Below, piece after piece: positions 26,628 through 38,522 of a stretch of DNA of 64,000 bases. The translations under genes were made by a program, and so were the position numbers. Each line of letters begins with the position of its first letter. The first letter of the stretch is position 1. The stretch spans positions 105,507 through 169,506 of the forward strand of contig QZCP01000179.1 of assembly GCA_003956705.1 (NCBI GenBank), given 5' to 3'. This DNA comes from Brevipalpus yothersi (taxonomy: Eukaryota; Arthropoda; Arachnida; Trombidiformes; Tenuipalpidae). Below the pieces are notes generated by a model that searched no databases, had not been told where the DNA came from, and worked only from the letters and a program-made list of their open reading frames with translations.

Positions 26628-26885
26628 ACTGGTTCCACTCATGTTCATCAGATGACAATTGAAAAACTTCCATGAAATTAAAGTATTGGTCACTGATGAA
26701 TATCGAAGTAAACTATTTTTACTAGCATCACATGTAGAGTTTGTTCAATAGAGTATATTGAAGAATCACAACTGTTGGGTCAATCAAAATTTTTCAGGTT
26801 TAATCAAAGCATATTGAAGATCTCTTATTCTATGGTTCGACGTCTAAACAGCTTCTATGGTTGAGACAAATTCTATTTCCTGCTT
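26628..26885 (+). repeat. Duplicated downstream flank, copy 1
   Basis: About 255 bp are almost identical to 28578-28833 and lie just 3' of the minus-strand secreted-protein gene in both units. The very high identity by eye means the duplication is recent compared with other repeats in the window. Confidence 0.85.
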
Positions 26886-26918
26886 ATTAATACATATACA
26901 CATACATGTATTGAAACC

Positions 26919-27745
26919 CTAACTAAAATTTGGACATCGATCTCTAGACGGTGAAATTTCGCCTACACGGTTTTTCTCGGTTAAAATTGTTCCATTTGCA
27001 AATTTAACCGACATACCTCGTGGATACTATTAATTGAGATGAATTTTAGAAATGAAATGATTTGAAAAGAAACAATTACTCACTGGTTCTGCTTTCATAT
27101 CAAAACTGTGCACCGTCATTGCACTATCCATATTCTCATCCAGTAGCCACTTGTAATAGGCAAGTATTGGCTTATCGATATGTTTAAATTCTTTTGCCAC
27201 AGTGTCGGCAAAAATTTTCGAGTAATGATCAATTTCAGCTTTATCCTCAACTCTTATAACGATTGGATTATGTCGAGGTTTATGCTTATTGACAAAGCTT
27301 ACATGCACTGGTTCCTCTTCGAGGTAATATATGATGTAACGATGCTTCTTATGAGGCTGGAAAATTAGTTAAGATTAGTGAAAATTTCGAATCGACATTT
27401 TACCATGCAAATGATGCATAATAATCGAACCTTTGGTTCTCTGTAGTCAATTGAAACAACAACCCGAATGAATTTGTGGAATTTGCGGTAACTTTGACAA
27501 TATCCTTCACTGATTGAGAGTACTTTTAGTGTTGATACATCAACTTCTTTTATATGCTTTTGATCTGAATGGTTCTTATACTCTGCCAGAACAGTAGAAT
27601 TAACAAATTTGCTGTATCTTTCAACTCTTTGTCCGTCTTTGATCTGTCTGAAGACTATTCCAAGAAAATCTACCTCCCCTTCGATAGTGATCACATTGAT
27701 TAGCAAAGAGCTTACCAAAACCATCCACTGGATACAAGGTCTCAT
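26919..27745 (-). CDS. Small secreted protein, tandem copy A (intact), not recognised
   Basis: Three minus-strand exons (27745-27431, 27356-27084, 27026-26919) close in frame to 231 residues. The start has a hydrophobic signal peptide (MVLVSSLLINVITIEG). The mature part has one Cys in exon 1 (SEGYCQSY) and one in exon 3 (RDRCPN), which could pair. Exon 2 is charged and strand-like (KKHRYIIYYLEEEPVHV). I recognise no family. The exon-1 donor is a weak GTTCGA; a GTAAAA donor 27 nt later is also in frame and would add nine residues. The same structure in copy B supports the model. Secretion and duplication suggest a lineage-specific effector or structural protein, without direct evidence. Confidence 0.65.
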
Positions 27746-28001
27746 GATGAAAAAGTCTCACGTAAGTTTCTAAAAAGTTATGAAAAATTGGTAGAATTCA
27801 GTGAATCAACTGATAAGAGAATTGCAATCGGGAGCCTTCAAATACAGTTTTCTATGAGATTTCACATCGGACAAGTTATTTGATATGTTAACTTAGCAAA
27901 AAATTTTGCCAATAACAAAATCATTCAAGCTCTTTTGCCATAAAAAGAATTTGATCTCCTGGTTGAAATTTGCTTACAAAAAATTTCACTCAACAATTTC
28001 T

Positions 28002-28087
28002 ATGGTATTGAAAGGATGACATTTCCTTAACACTCAAAGGCTGAATTTTATCACATTCACTTTGAATCACTAAAACTTTCATGAATC
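28002..28087 (+). repeat. Tandem-unit end repeat, copy 2
   Basis: This is the partner of 26500-26585. Its offset (about 1.50 kb) differs from that of the flank repeat (about 1.95 kb), because roughly 0.45 kb of unrelated DNA separates the two elements here. Confidence 0.7.
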
Positions 28088-28577
28088 GATGAGCTGATGA
28101 GGGAGAATATTTTTTTATTCCGTTTTCATGATTCAAATCAAATCCATGTTCAATTGATAGCTGAAAACTAACAGTTCCCTTTTCTGTACATTACATAGCT
28201 ACATTAGAATGGGATAGTTAATCCTGGTCTTGGTTTCTTCTAGACAACTTTTTCCAACAACAATAGTGCTCAATGAGGTGAATAGACCGATTATCTAACT
28301 ATTGGTTCCACCTCACTCGAGAATCAGAAAGAGAAACAGTATTCCAAATAATTAATTCACCTTAATAGCAGTATCTCTAGTAATGCAAACGGAATCAGTG
28401 AGATAAAGATCAAACCAAGTTTCGACTTTACAGTAGTTACAATCAAAACTGGAGTGAAGAACTGATTTCATAACACCACAATTCAATGTTCTGTTTCGCC
28501 GAATAGATAGATTTTCAAATACAGTCGTTAGTCTCAAAGATAACGTTTTGAGTTACACATGTAGATGAGAAAAGTCT
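28088..28577 (-). other. Extra 0.45-0.5 kb present only in the second unit
   Basis: This segment has no counterpart in the first unit. On the minus strand, 28537-28360 is open and Cys-bearing (CNYCKVETW). It ends at a good AAG/GTGAAT donor, so it may be an orphan exon, inserted in unit 2 or deleted from unit 1. I do not know what it encodes. Confidence 0.35.
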
Positions 28578-28833
28578 TGGTTCCACTCATGTTCATCAGA
28601 TGACAATTGAAAAACTTTCATGCAATTAAAGTATTGGTCACTGATGAATATCGAAGTAAACTATTTTTACTAGCATCACATGTAGAGTTTGTTCAATAGA
28701 GTATATTGAAGAATCACAACTGTTGGGTCAATCAAAATTTTTCAGGTTTAATCAAAGCATATTGAAGATCTCTTATTCTATGGTTCGACGTCTAAACAGC
28801 TTCTATGGTTGAGACAAATTCTATTTCCTGCTT
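28578..28833 (+). repeat. Duplicated downstream flank, copy 2
   Basis: This is the partner of 26628-26885 and lies immediately 3' of the copy B gene. Confidence 0.85.
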
Positions 28834-28840
28834 ATTGATA

Positions 28841-29679
28841 TTAAGACCATATTTTTGGGCATCGATTCAAATCAGACGATGAAATGGCGCCTTCACGGTT
28901 TTTCTGGGTTGAAATCGTTCCATTTGCATATTTAACCAACATACCTCGTGGATCCTATTAATTGAGATGAATTTTAGAATTGGAATGATCTGAAAAATTA
29001 AGGAAAAATTGCTCACTTTTTCTCCCTTCTTATTCAGTCCATGCACCGTCATTGCACTATCCATGTTCTCATCCAGCAGCCACTTGTAATAGGCAAGTAT
29101 TGGCTTATCGATATGTTTAAATTCGTTTGCCACAGTGTCGGCAAAAATTTTCGAGTAATGATCAATTTCAGCTTTATCCTCAACTCTTATAACGATTGGA
29201 TTATGTCGAGGTTTATGCTTATCGACAAAGCTTACATGCACTGGGTCCTCATCGAGGTAAAATATAATGTAAAAATGCTTCTTATGAGGCTGCAAAAGTA
29301 TTCAAGATTAGTGAAAAATTTCAAATTAACATTTTACCATGCAAATGATGCATAATAATAATCGAACCTTTGGTTTTCTGTAGTCAATCGAAGCCACAAC
29401 CCGAATGATTTTGGTCAATCTATCAATTTTACAATATCCCTCACTGATTGAAAGAACTTTAAATGTTGATACATCAGTTTCTTTTACTAGCTTGTCATCT
29501 GAATTTTTCCCAAACGCTGCCAGAGTAGAAGAATGAACGAAATCGCTGTATTTTTCAACTCTTTTTCCATCTTTGATCTGTTTGAAGACTATTCAAAGAA
29601 AATCTACCTCCCCGTTGATAGTGATCACATTGATTAGCAAAGAGCTTACCATAACCATCCACTGGATACAAGGTCTCAT
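28841..29679 (-). pseudogene. Small secreted protein, tandem copy B, with a premature stop
   Basis: The three-exon structure of copy A is preserved (29679-29368, 29289-29017, 28954-28841), with matching splice sites, signal peptide and both cysteine positions. At 29593-29595, minus strand, a TGA replaces the GGA glycine codon of copy A, about 30 codons in. This truncates the product just after the signal peptide. Everything downstream remains open, with mostly conservative differences. The inactivation is therefore recent, allelic, or an assembly error. Apart from the nonsense codon it would encode a protein of similar length. Confidence 0.7.
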
Positions 29680-31125
29680 GATGAAAAAGTTTCATGTAAG
29701 TTTCTGAAAAGTTATGAAGAATTGACAGAATTCAGTAAATCAACTGATAAGAGAATTGCAATCGGGAGCCTTCAAATACAGTTTTCTATGAGATTTCACA
29801 TCGGACAAGTTATTTGATATGTTAACTTAGCAAAAAATTTTGCCAATAACAAAATCATTCTAGCTCTCTTGCCATAAAAAGAATTTGATCTCCTAGTTGA
29901 CATTTGCTTGCAAAAAATTTCACTCAACAATTTCTATAGTAGGAACAGTTTTGGTGCCAAAAGCTAGCATGGAGCTCAAAATTGAAAAATATGAATTAGT
30001 CAATTAGAATTGATTTTGCCTTAAAAAAGCATCAAAAAATTTTCTAGCTCTGAAAGGCTGAGGACTCTATCCTGTTAAGCTGAAAGTCATTCTGCATGAG
30101 CTAATATTCGATGAATTATTCTCAGTGAATTGAATGAATGGAGAGTAATAGTATAAAAACGATTATGATCAAATGTTTCACAATTATTGGCACACTGATT
30201 CAGGGCTTGACAATGGCTTATATCCACCAACTTGAGAGAATTATATAAATCCAAGTTATTGATGATTCCCATCGAAACAACTTAGCCTAGGCCTATGGAT
30301 GGAATGTTGTCTGAGAATAAGCCAAATAGGAACAGAGAGTTTGCTTAAGTGCATCTGATCTCTTTTTGATCTCTTTTCTTGGAAAGAAAGAGAGAGAAAA
30401 AGTAGGAGAAGTGGTTTTTCTGAATGAATCAGGGGAAAGAATTTGAAAATTTTCAAAGGATCAATTCTCAGGTATCAGCCTTTTTGAGCAAGAATAAAAT
30501 AGATGAAAAACAGAAAATATTATCTTTGATCAATTCTCTATGAAGTTGAATTTGGTTTGCCACCACATTGCCTCGATAGTTTTCATCATCAATGTGTATG
30601 AATGAAAATCTTGTGCATATATTTGCACAAGGAAAAGTTTGGAAAGATCTTTGCAAGAGGGCAATAAAATCCACAAGATCCTGTTTCATCACTCTCTTTC
30701 TCTTTCTCTCTCTCTCTTTCTCTTTCTCTCTTTACGGTAGGGGCTAAAAGAAATTCCGGAAAATTGTATATATTTGTTTAATTTAACCATTCGCATCGGT
30801 GTATGAAAGATTAACATTGATCCTCTAGAATATTGTCTACATTATTACCTGTTATTCAATCAATAAATAAGAGTTCATGTGATACTAAAAATATTATCAA
30901 CCCTTTCTTTTTTTTGTTTTGAGATTATATGAGATGAAAATTGAAAAGGAAAACTCATTTGTCAATCTGTGTCGAAGATATTCTTTATTCATTTGATCAT
31001 TATAGCCATTGAAGGAGGGTTACATTGGTTAGTATGATCAGAAAAAAAGTTATCTTCCCAAGTAATTGTTGAAAACCCTTAAAAATTTGTCAAACTTGAC
31101 AAATAAAGCATCGCATGGACGAAGA
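29680..31125. other. Spacer, duplicated unit tail then unique DNA
   Basis: 29680-29940 repeats the 5' flank of copy A (27746-28000), so the duplicated unit includes its presumed promoter. From 29940 to 31125 I see no gene. A TTTATT at 30984-30989 can serve as the minus-strand poly(A) signal of the heat-shock gene. Confidence 0.55.
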
Positions 31126-31752
31126 TTAATATTCCATGATTGGAATGCGGCGTTCAGAAGGATATTCCAATCTTGCCGGAAGAGGAGCTTCCACGGTTAA
31201 CACACCATCTCTTGATAGTGATGATTTGATCATCCATGGATCAACTCCACTTGGTAGCATGAATTCTCGATTGTATTCACGGAAAACTTCTCGGCCTTCA
31301 GATTTCTCCTCATGTTTAGCATGAACCTATCGAGCGTAGGGTAAATTTAATTTAATTTATTTTATGCAAGTGAATTTTCACCAAGGAAAACTATTGATGT
31401 ATCATACACACAAAATACTTACCAATAGTCGATTATCAATAGTCTTCACAACTATTTCTTCCGGCTCATATTGAGTAACATCAAATTTGAGCTTGAGAGT
31501 TTTACCATCATCGGTAGTGTTCACCAGTGGAGATTTAAGATCATCCCAAATATCGTGACGATCCCGATGAGAAGTTAATGCAGGTCGTTCAAAGAAATCA
31601 CGTTCACGTTCCTTGAGTCGAGATCGGAAACGATCCATTTCATCTTCCATTCGTCTCATTTCTTGCTCAAAACGATTTCGAATTGAACTGAATTCCGTGT
31701 CAACCAAGCTAAGTGGTTCACGACGCACAGGCACTTTACGTTCAGTTGGCAT
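31126..31752 (-). CDS. Small heat-shock protein (Hsp20/alpha-crystallin family)
   Basis: Two minus-strand exons (31752-31423, 31326-31126) close in frame to 176 residues. These ATP-independent chaperones hold unfolding proteins in soluble form. The N-terminal arm is rich in Arg/Glu. The alpha-crystallin domain follows: LKFDVTQYEPEEIVVKT, then HAKHEEK, then the FREYNREFMLPSGVDP loop and SRDGVLTVEAPLP. The end IPIM resembles the IxI oligomerisation tail. It is closest in style to lethal(2)essential-for-life proteins of arthropods. A leader intron is likely, 31877-31769, with GTAAGT donor and pyrimidine-rich acceptor. The gene is intact although it adjoins a decayed block. Confidence 0.93.
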
Positions 31753-31970
31753 TTTGGAACACACAATTCTGGGTGAGAATAAAGAGACAGACAAATAAAT
31801 AGAATTAAAAACCAAGAACACAGGATAAGAACAAAGAGCTCAACAAAGAAGCAAAAGCAATATATTTCTACACTTACTGGAATAAGCAGAAGATTGAAGA
31901 TTGAAACACTTGAATTGAAGTTCAAATAATGAATGTACAAAAATTGATTGAGCCACACGTTCTTATATAA

Positions 31971-31979
31971 GCTTTTTAA
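31971..31979 (-). promoter_or_regulatory. TATA box of the small heat-shock gene
   Basis: Read on the minus strand this is TTATATAAG, about 225 nt upstream of the ATG, with a leader intron in between. Upstream, GAAACTTC at 32199-32206 is a minimal two-unit heat-shock element (GAAnnTTC). It stands alone and is weak evidence. Confidence 0.5.
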
Positions 31980-32700
31980 ACGTCAATTCGGGTGTAGGCT
32001 CTGGTCCAAGGCTAATCGTGGGCGATTGGAGCTAAGATCTATCCGGTTCTTTGGTAAGCAATCAGCCAACATAGACTACCAATAGTATCACGAATAATGA
32101 GTGCCGAGAAGAATCTAGTATTTTCCAGACCGTATTCAATGGTGTATATCTTTCTCTTTCCCTTCCAACCTATTATCGTAGGCAGCGAAATTACTAATGA
32201 AACTTCGACAAAAACTTTTGCGCACTCCTGAAAGATTAAGGCTTACGGCAGCCCACGATTTGACGGTTAAAAACGCTTCTCCTCCTTTTTGGGTCTTCTT
32301 CATCAAATATATTCCTTAAGTTCTTCGAACTGTGTGTCTGATCAGCCGTTTGAAAAACATGTAGTTATGTAAACATTGTTTCCACTATGTTGAATATTGT
32401 GATGTCATCATTAGCTTTCGCTTTGATTGGAAGAATAGAGAAGAATTCCGATTGATAGCAGAAATGTTAATAATGAGAATGGTTTGAAATGAAAGGAAGT
32501 GGAAACATTTGAGAGAGATTGAAAGAATGGTTGTATTTCTCCTAACCAAATTAGGAGGATCAACGGAAAGATGGACAATCAAATTTTAATCTCATATAGT
32601 AAGATTCAATAAGTAGGCAATAAAAATTTGGAAAATTGATCCTATTTTGCTTATATAACGTATAATTACTTGTCTTTTGGAAGATGAAAAGTTCAAAAAC
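31980..32700. other. Upstream flank of the heat-shock gene, no gene seen
   Basis: This stretch lies between the heat-shock promoter and the end of the FIGNL1 relic. It contains no domain-bearing frame. The part near 32160-32260 is the likely upstream regulatory region. Confidence 0.5.
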
Positions 32701-32707
32701 TAGGCAT

Positions 32708-33915
32708 TTAGAAACGTTTTTGGAAGTAACCATATTTTTCATTCCAATCTATGTATATTTCTAAATCTTCCTCAGCAACACTTGATTTTATACTATCGAG
32801 AACAGCTTCAAAATCTGCAAATTCGATCGGGGGAAGGTGATTTTCAGTATCGTTGACCAGACCAACTCTTGTAATAGGACCAAGAGCAGCTTCTTTACAG
32901 AGACCAGATATATCTGCACTAGAATAGCCTTTTATTCTTTCACAGAGTTTGTCAAAATCCTCTTGAGTAAGTCTTTCGGTTGATAAAAGTTTCTCAAGGA
33001 GATCTCTTCGTACTCTCTCATCTGGCAGAGGAATATACAATCTTTCGGTGAAACGCCTACGGGCAGCCTAATCCAATTCATGAGGTCGGTTGGTAGTCCC
33101 AACAACAAGAAGTCTTTTCTCTGCTTGAGTATTTAACCATCAAATTGGACCAGAAATTTGGTTTTCATACCGACGAGATGATTCGTGTTCAGTATCATTT
33201 CTTTGGGTGAGCAGCATTTTTCACCCTCTCCAATTCATTTGGAAGTCAACGAGGATGCCGAGATAAAGAAAAAAGTAGAATTTGAGTGACTTGCTTTACA
33301 TTTGCCGATCAAAGTTTTACCGGTGCCTGGAAGACCGAAAAAGAGCGTACCTTTGGTAGGTGTCAATAAGTCAGTGAACAAATGAGGCTCGATCATGGGA
33401 AGGATAACAATTTCTTTTATATTGCATTTGGCAATATGTCATCCAAGCGGACAGATTGACTTTTATCGACTATTTCATTGAGCATACGATCAATTACATC
33501 ACAATCCAAATTTTTGGCACGTGTATCTTCCATAATTTCTTTCACTTCATCCACGTTGACCAGATTTTTGAATTCTTCGTCTTTATCACCATCATCTTAC
33601 TTTTTACGTGGTTTACTTGAGGTGGAACCTACTGGCTTTTTGAACGGTGGACCGAATGGCTGAGATACTGAGTTTCTCATTTGAGGCTGATGAGCTATTG
33701 TTGGGTGAATCACAATCTATCACCTCTTAACCATCTTCTCGGTTATTTTGCTCTGACTCTTCTAACTTTCTGTTTACACCAAACATTTCCGATATATCTT
33801 CATTTGCCTTAATATTTCTTGGCTTGTATTCTCGGTGCCAATCAATGCCCCAGGTTGGATCTGATCTCTCACGATGTCTACCAGATGAAATCACCTCTCG
33901 GACTGTTCTTAGTTT
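32708..33915 (-). pseudogene. Decayed FIGNL1 (fidgetin-like 1) AAA ATPase
   Basis: Read in pieces on the minus strand, this matches FIGNL1 from the linker before the AAA domain to the C-terminus. Pieces seen: KNLDCDVIDRMLNEIVDKSQ, then KEIVILPMIEPHLF, then Walker A GLPGTGKTLIGK, and FISASSLTSK with a TGA in place of the expected Trp. Next come EHESSRR, KTKFLVQFDG, and ELD-TAG-AARRRFTERLYIPLPDE, where TAG replaces Glu. An open tail ends near EIYIDWNEKYG. About 30 residues including Walker B are deleted. There are at least four stops and several frame changes, so no functional ATPase can be made. The longest intact piece covers only the last 110 residues. Confidence 0.88.
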
Positions 33916-33959
33916 TGTTGCACATGGTTCGAAGTGATATCCCCTTTTTTATTAATTTT

Positions 33960-33963
<4 letters not shown>

Positions 33964-34013
<50 letters not shown>
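33964..34013. repeat. (CT)n microsatellite at a relic splice acceptor
   Basis: About 25 CT units run directly into TTCAG, the acceptor of the MCM7 relic exon at 34018. A polypyrimidine tract may have expanded into a microsatellite. Confidence 0.9.
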
Positions 34014-34015
<2 letters not shown>

Positions 34016-35060
34016 AGATGAAATTAAAACTTTTCTGCGATCCTATCAATTATTTGATGATGATGGAACAACTTCACTAAAGTATGGAAATGATCTGCAA
34101 GCTCTTATAGAACGCAAAAAAACAGCTATCCGGATCGAATTGGACGATTTATTCGAGTATAGTGATGAAATCGCTACCGCTGTGATATCAAATACCAAAC
34201 GGTATTGTGCAGTATTTTCTGATACTGTATCCGGATTGTTACCCGAGTTTAGAACCGGTAATAATATTTACAAAGATGTTTTGAATAAATTTATTGGGCA
34301 TCGAATTCAAGCTGAACTTCAAGCGCATACTGGGGAAGATGGTATGACACCATCGGATGCACACAACAAGTATCCACCACAGTTGATGCGAAGTTTACTT
34401 TAAAGCGCCAACCTCTCAAAGGCCGGTATCAGTCCGAGAGATCAAAATCCAACACATTGGTACACTTTTTACCGTTAAGGAATCATCACAAGGTGTACTG
34501 GTGTCAGGCCAATGATCACCGTTGCCATATACACTTGTGATAAGTGTGGTAATGAAGCTCATCAACCGATCAACAGCTATGCGTATATACCAATTGATCG
34601 GTGTCCATCGAGTGAATGTCGAACCAACAAATCAAGTGGTCGACTACACTTTCAAGTTCGTGCTCATCGATCCATCAAATTATTCAGGAGCTTAAATTGC
34701 AGGAGCACAATGATCAAGTGCCTGTTGAGAATATTCCACGAAGTTTAACTGTAATATTTAAAGGAGAAAACGCTCGCCGAGTATTGCCTGTAGATCATGT
34801 CGCTATCACCGGCATCTTTCTTTCCTCCATGAGAACTGGCTTCGAAGAGCTTATCAGTGGCCTAATATCTGATACATTTCTGAATGCCCACCGTATCGTT
34901 CGCATGACAAAATGGAAGATGATGAAATCAATGACGATTGTATGAGTGAGGAACAAGCGAAAACTCTGGTTGCTGACCCCAACTTCTTCAAAAAATTATC
35001 TCTAAGTATAGCCCCTGAAAATGGCCAAGATTTGAAGGAAGCTTTTCTGCTGGTTGAAGC

Positions 35061-36274
35061 CTCCAACTTGGAGGTGTTGATATCTGAGAGCAATTTATAT
35101 ACAGAGAGAGAGGGAGAGAGAGTCAATTGGATTTACTGGAGAAGTATGTGGCTATTGAATATTTAACATTTTAATCGAAGAGAAAAGAGGTTTTATGCTG
35201 AAAGCTGCTTAGAAAAGCAGTTAAAAAATATAAAAACGCACTGAGAGTTGTTGGTAATTATTCATTGTTTGTCATTGAAATAAATTTACAATTCTACTCT
35301 CTGTAATATTTTTATTTGCTTTAGAGATTTTTCATAATTTCAATCATCTAAAAGGAAAACAAAGGCGAGGCCCTTGTTCGTCGAAAAAGAGTGAAGGAAA
35401 GAGTGAATTCAAATTGGCACCTCTTCAGATTTCAACTGGCTTCTTCAGATCGGCTAGAGCACATCATTTTAACCGGTAGGAGTTATCTAGCCATAAAATC
35501 TTGCTAAATTTTTCTCGGAGCTTCATGCCATGAAGTTCATGGCCAAATGAATTGGATATAACGCGCCATCTTACATTTTCAAGTCTCTCCCGCTCTTTTC
35601 TCACGCACATTGATGCTCATTCTTTGTGTAGACATCATGATCATTTGAACCATAAATTCTCGATTGATATTACTTGTGGAATAAATTTCAATCCTCTTCT
35701 CGTTACCAGTTTTGTTTTGATTTAATCATCTGATTCATCATCTCAACTGATTTGTTGTCACCAATCGAGCGAGTCTACCATCCTGCTTGTTGATACTATC
35801 CGAAAAGTAGGTGAAAGGAGATTAATCAACCCTGTAAGTATCATTTTTCCTGTGCAAATGAAAACAAAAGCTCTGCTCTTGTGTGTGTCTATGGGTGTGT
35901 CAATGGTGAAGGAATGTATGAAATTCAAGCTTGAGATCTTCTTTTGACTCTCATTCACTTCAAGATAAGCTACAAACACCTCTGAATCCAGCAAGTGAAA
36001 TAGATTAAGGAAATCTTTCTTTTTAAGGAAAACAAAAGGCAGGTGAAGAGAGACTTGATAACTCTGTAAGCTTTATTCTCTTTGAACAAAAGCTCTACTC
36101 TCGTATGATCACTACATCTCTATTTTCATTATTTTCAGAATTAGAATTCAACACTTGGGTGGTACGATTTGGGAGTCCAATTACTAATATCAGACATCGT
36201 TCGCTCTTATCACTCGCTGCCTCTCTCTTCCTTTCTTTTTTTCCGTTCTTTCTCATCATCATACTTGCTTCATA
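35061..36274. other. Left part of the block interrupting the MCM7 relic
   Basis: MCM7 homology stops near 35060. The following 1.2 kb is AT-rich, with a short GA patch at 35103-35120, and has no recognised transposon, terminal repeat or long frame. It probably includes the promoter of the zinc-finger gene at 36275. Confidence 0.5.
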
Positions 36275-36903
36275 ATGATGAATCGACCAGACCTATCAAG
36301 ACTTGATATCGCTCATCTCAAAGTGAAGTACCAGAAAAAACTGGATGCAATTGTTAACAAACAACGCGCGTTCAATCCACATTATCAGAAAGATCATATA
36401 TCTCTCTTCGATCGTCTAATGATTTTCACCGATCTTGTTACTCATAAAGATGAAGATGATAATGATGATGAAAGGTGATTATCGTGTATCTATGTATCTA
36501 TGGCCATCCTCTATAATAGCTTCTTTATCTCTCTAGTTTCGAAAAAGTTCCTGACTTCATCACCTACGAACACATCTATTCTGAGTTTGAACAGCGAACA
36601 AATAGGAAAGAGAGAAAGCGGTACGAACATGATGCATTCCAGATACTACATGAAGGAGTTCCAATCAGCAAACGAATGAAAGAGACAATAATTCAAGAAA
36701 AGTACATTTTTTCAGAGAAAGAAAAAACTTACAAGTGTCTATCCTGCTCTTTCTCAGACATCGAAGAGAAAAAGATGAAGTCGCACTTGGAAAAGGCTCA
36801 TGATTTTATCATATATTGGTGCATTAAATGTTGTAAAGGTTACAAATATCCTCACAATTATACCAGACACTTGTCAGAAAGACATGAGATGATAAAAGAA
36901 TAA
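36275..36903 (+). CDS. Small C2H2 zinc-finger protein inside the MCM7 relic
   Basis: Two exons (36275-36474, 36537-36903) join by a short phase-2 GT-AG intron to 188 residues with no stop. The N-terminal half is helical and charged, with an acidic Asp/Glu patch just before the junction. Near the end are two C2H2-type fingers, each C-x2-C-x12-H-x4-H (CLSCSFSDIEEKKMKSHLEKAH begins the first; CIKCCKGYKYPHNYTRHLSE lies in the second). Such fingers bind nucleic acid. It sits inside a dead helicase gene on the same strand, yet its own frame is clean, which argues that it is newer or under selection. I do not recognise an orthologue. Confidence 0.65.
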
Positions 36904-38522
36904 CATTATGACTTCGACATCATGTTTTCTCTCTCCCTTTTCAGTGAGTTGAATGAAAATTTGCCGCCTCCTGATAAACTGTATCTCAAGCGAATAAATT
37001 TAAAAACTTTCCCCATCAACCATGTACTCTGGCACTCCAGTACAAGTGATATTTTTTCAACAGAAGCTTTGCTTTTGCGTTTGTGTAGATGGCAGAATTA
37101 GATTTATAGTCTAGGCTCATTATCTTCTTTTTGTCATTCATTAATCAGAATAATCTTTGGAACAATACAAAACACAAATACCTGAAAACAGTTTATTGGC
37201 TTAGCTAATATCCTGGAGAACATAATTATCCGGAAACTATTAAGTATTAATAATCAATAAAAAATACGTAATATCAAAATTTTCACTAAAATGTTGAGAA
37301 GTTAGTTTCATGTAATCGGTAGCTTCACAAGTTCTGCTTCAGAGTGTATCATCGTCGTCAATGGAGTATTTTTCATTCTTCTAACTAAGACCGTTCATCT
37401 TGCCCCTCGAAGTAGGAATATCCATCGCAGTTGATTGAATTCCAATCTCATCAAGTTTGGTAGTCGCGGTGGATGAAGATATTCTGAAGAAGATCCAGGT
37501 TCCATGTTTCATCGGTTGATGCTGAAATTGGATTCACGATCATTCAATCTTTTGCCTGCAAGCAAGCGAAGGAGCTGATATCATCGTGATAGGAGAAACA
37601 CGTCTACGCTATAAACAATTTTCAGATGAACGGATTACTCATGTGAAAAGCCAATTTGATATTTGCTTTTCAGAGAGCAAAAGTTTCGATGATCATAGTG
37701 TTTCATCATTTTTCGAACTCTTCACCCAGCAATGAATGGGTGATGACTTCAGCTTCGAGCCGATGATCATGGAATTGTGTTTATCGCGTTTATTTTGATT
37801 GTAATCAAGCTGGTAGCTAGATAGTTATTGATCAACTCTTTCAGCTATCTCAACAAGAGCTTCGCTTTTGTGCCCAAATTCATAGATCCTACATGGCTCT
37901 TACAAAGAGCTTGTTGGGAATCACGAGGGCAAGGTCTTCGTCTAATTATCTGTTCCTTTCTTCTTCACCCTCTTGGTGATGGAGATTACTTTATGATTAG
38001 ATCATTTTTCATCATTTTTTCACCAGAAATTCAGTGGGAAAACGAAAGCCTTGCATCAGAGATATGAAACAGGTATGTGACATCGGTTTCTGTAGCATTT
38101 TATTTCCCCGAGTGAAAGAATAGTCCATTTTCTGATCATCAAAGGGGAGCAGAGAAAATCCTGATAGCATTTCAGCCTTATGTTAGATCCCATCGTCATA
38201 ACATGTATTCAACAATCATTCTTCAACACTACACACAATTACGTTTCCATTATTTTTGCTTCTACTTGGCCCTCGTGATTAGAACTTTTATTTTCATACT
38301 AAGCGCTTCATTGTGACGATTAACTAATAACTTTTTCGAAGATTCACTGATTTCGTGAAAAAATGTTCTTACCAACCCCCTCTAGAGCAAAAACAAGTAG
38401 ATATCACTTTATTTGTGCCTTCTTTCTTTACCTGCTATCGAAACAGCCTCCCTTAAAAACTTTATCGCCTGATGATATTCAGTCCAGAGCCTGGGAAATC
38501 AAGATGAGTTCAATTCCGTTCA
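36904..38522. other. Right part of the interrupting block, no clear gene
   Basis: This is 1.6 kb after the zinc-finger stop. An open frame at 37828-38067 has no domain. I saw no terminal repeats or target-site duplication by eye, so the block's origin is unknown. Confidence 0.45.

Noticed and set aside
31980..32330. A full heat-shock element array upstream of the small heat-shock gene
   Set aside because: Only one GAAnnTTC pair (32199-32206) could be found by eye; other candidates fail the spacing rule.
33819..34017. Plus-strand coding start for MCM7 before the CT tract
   Set aside because: The same bases read as FIGNL1-like sequence on the minus strand, and the plus frame passes through the microsatellite; MCM7 homology begins only after the acceptor at 34017.
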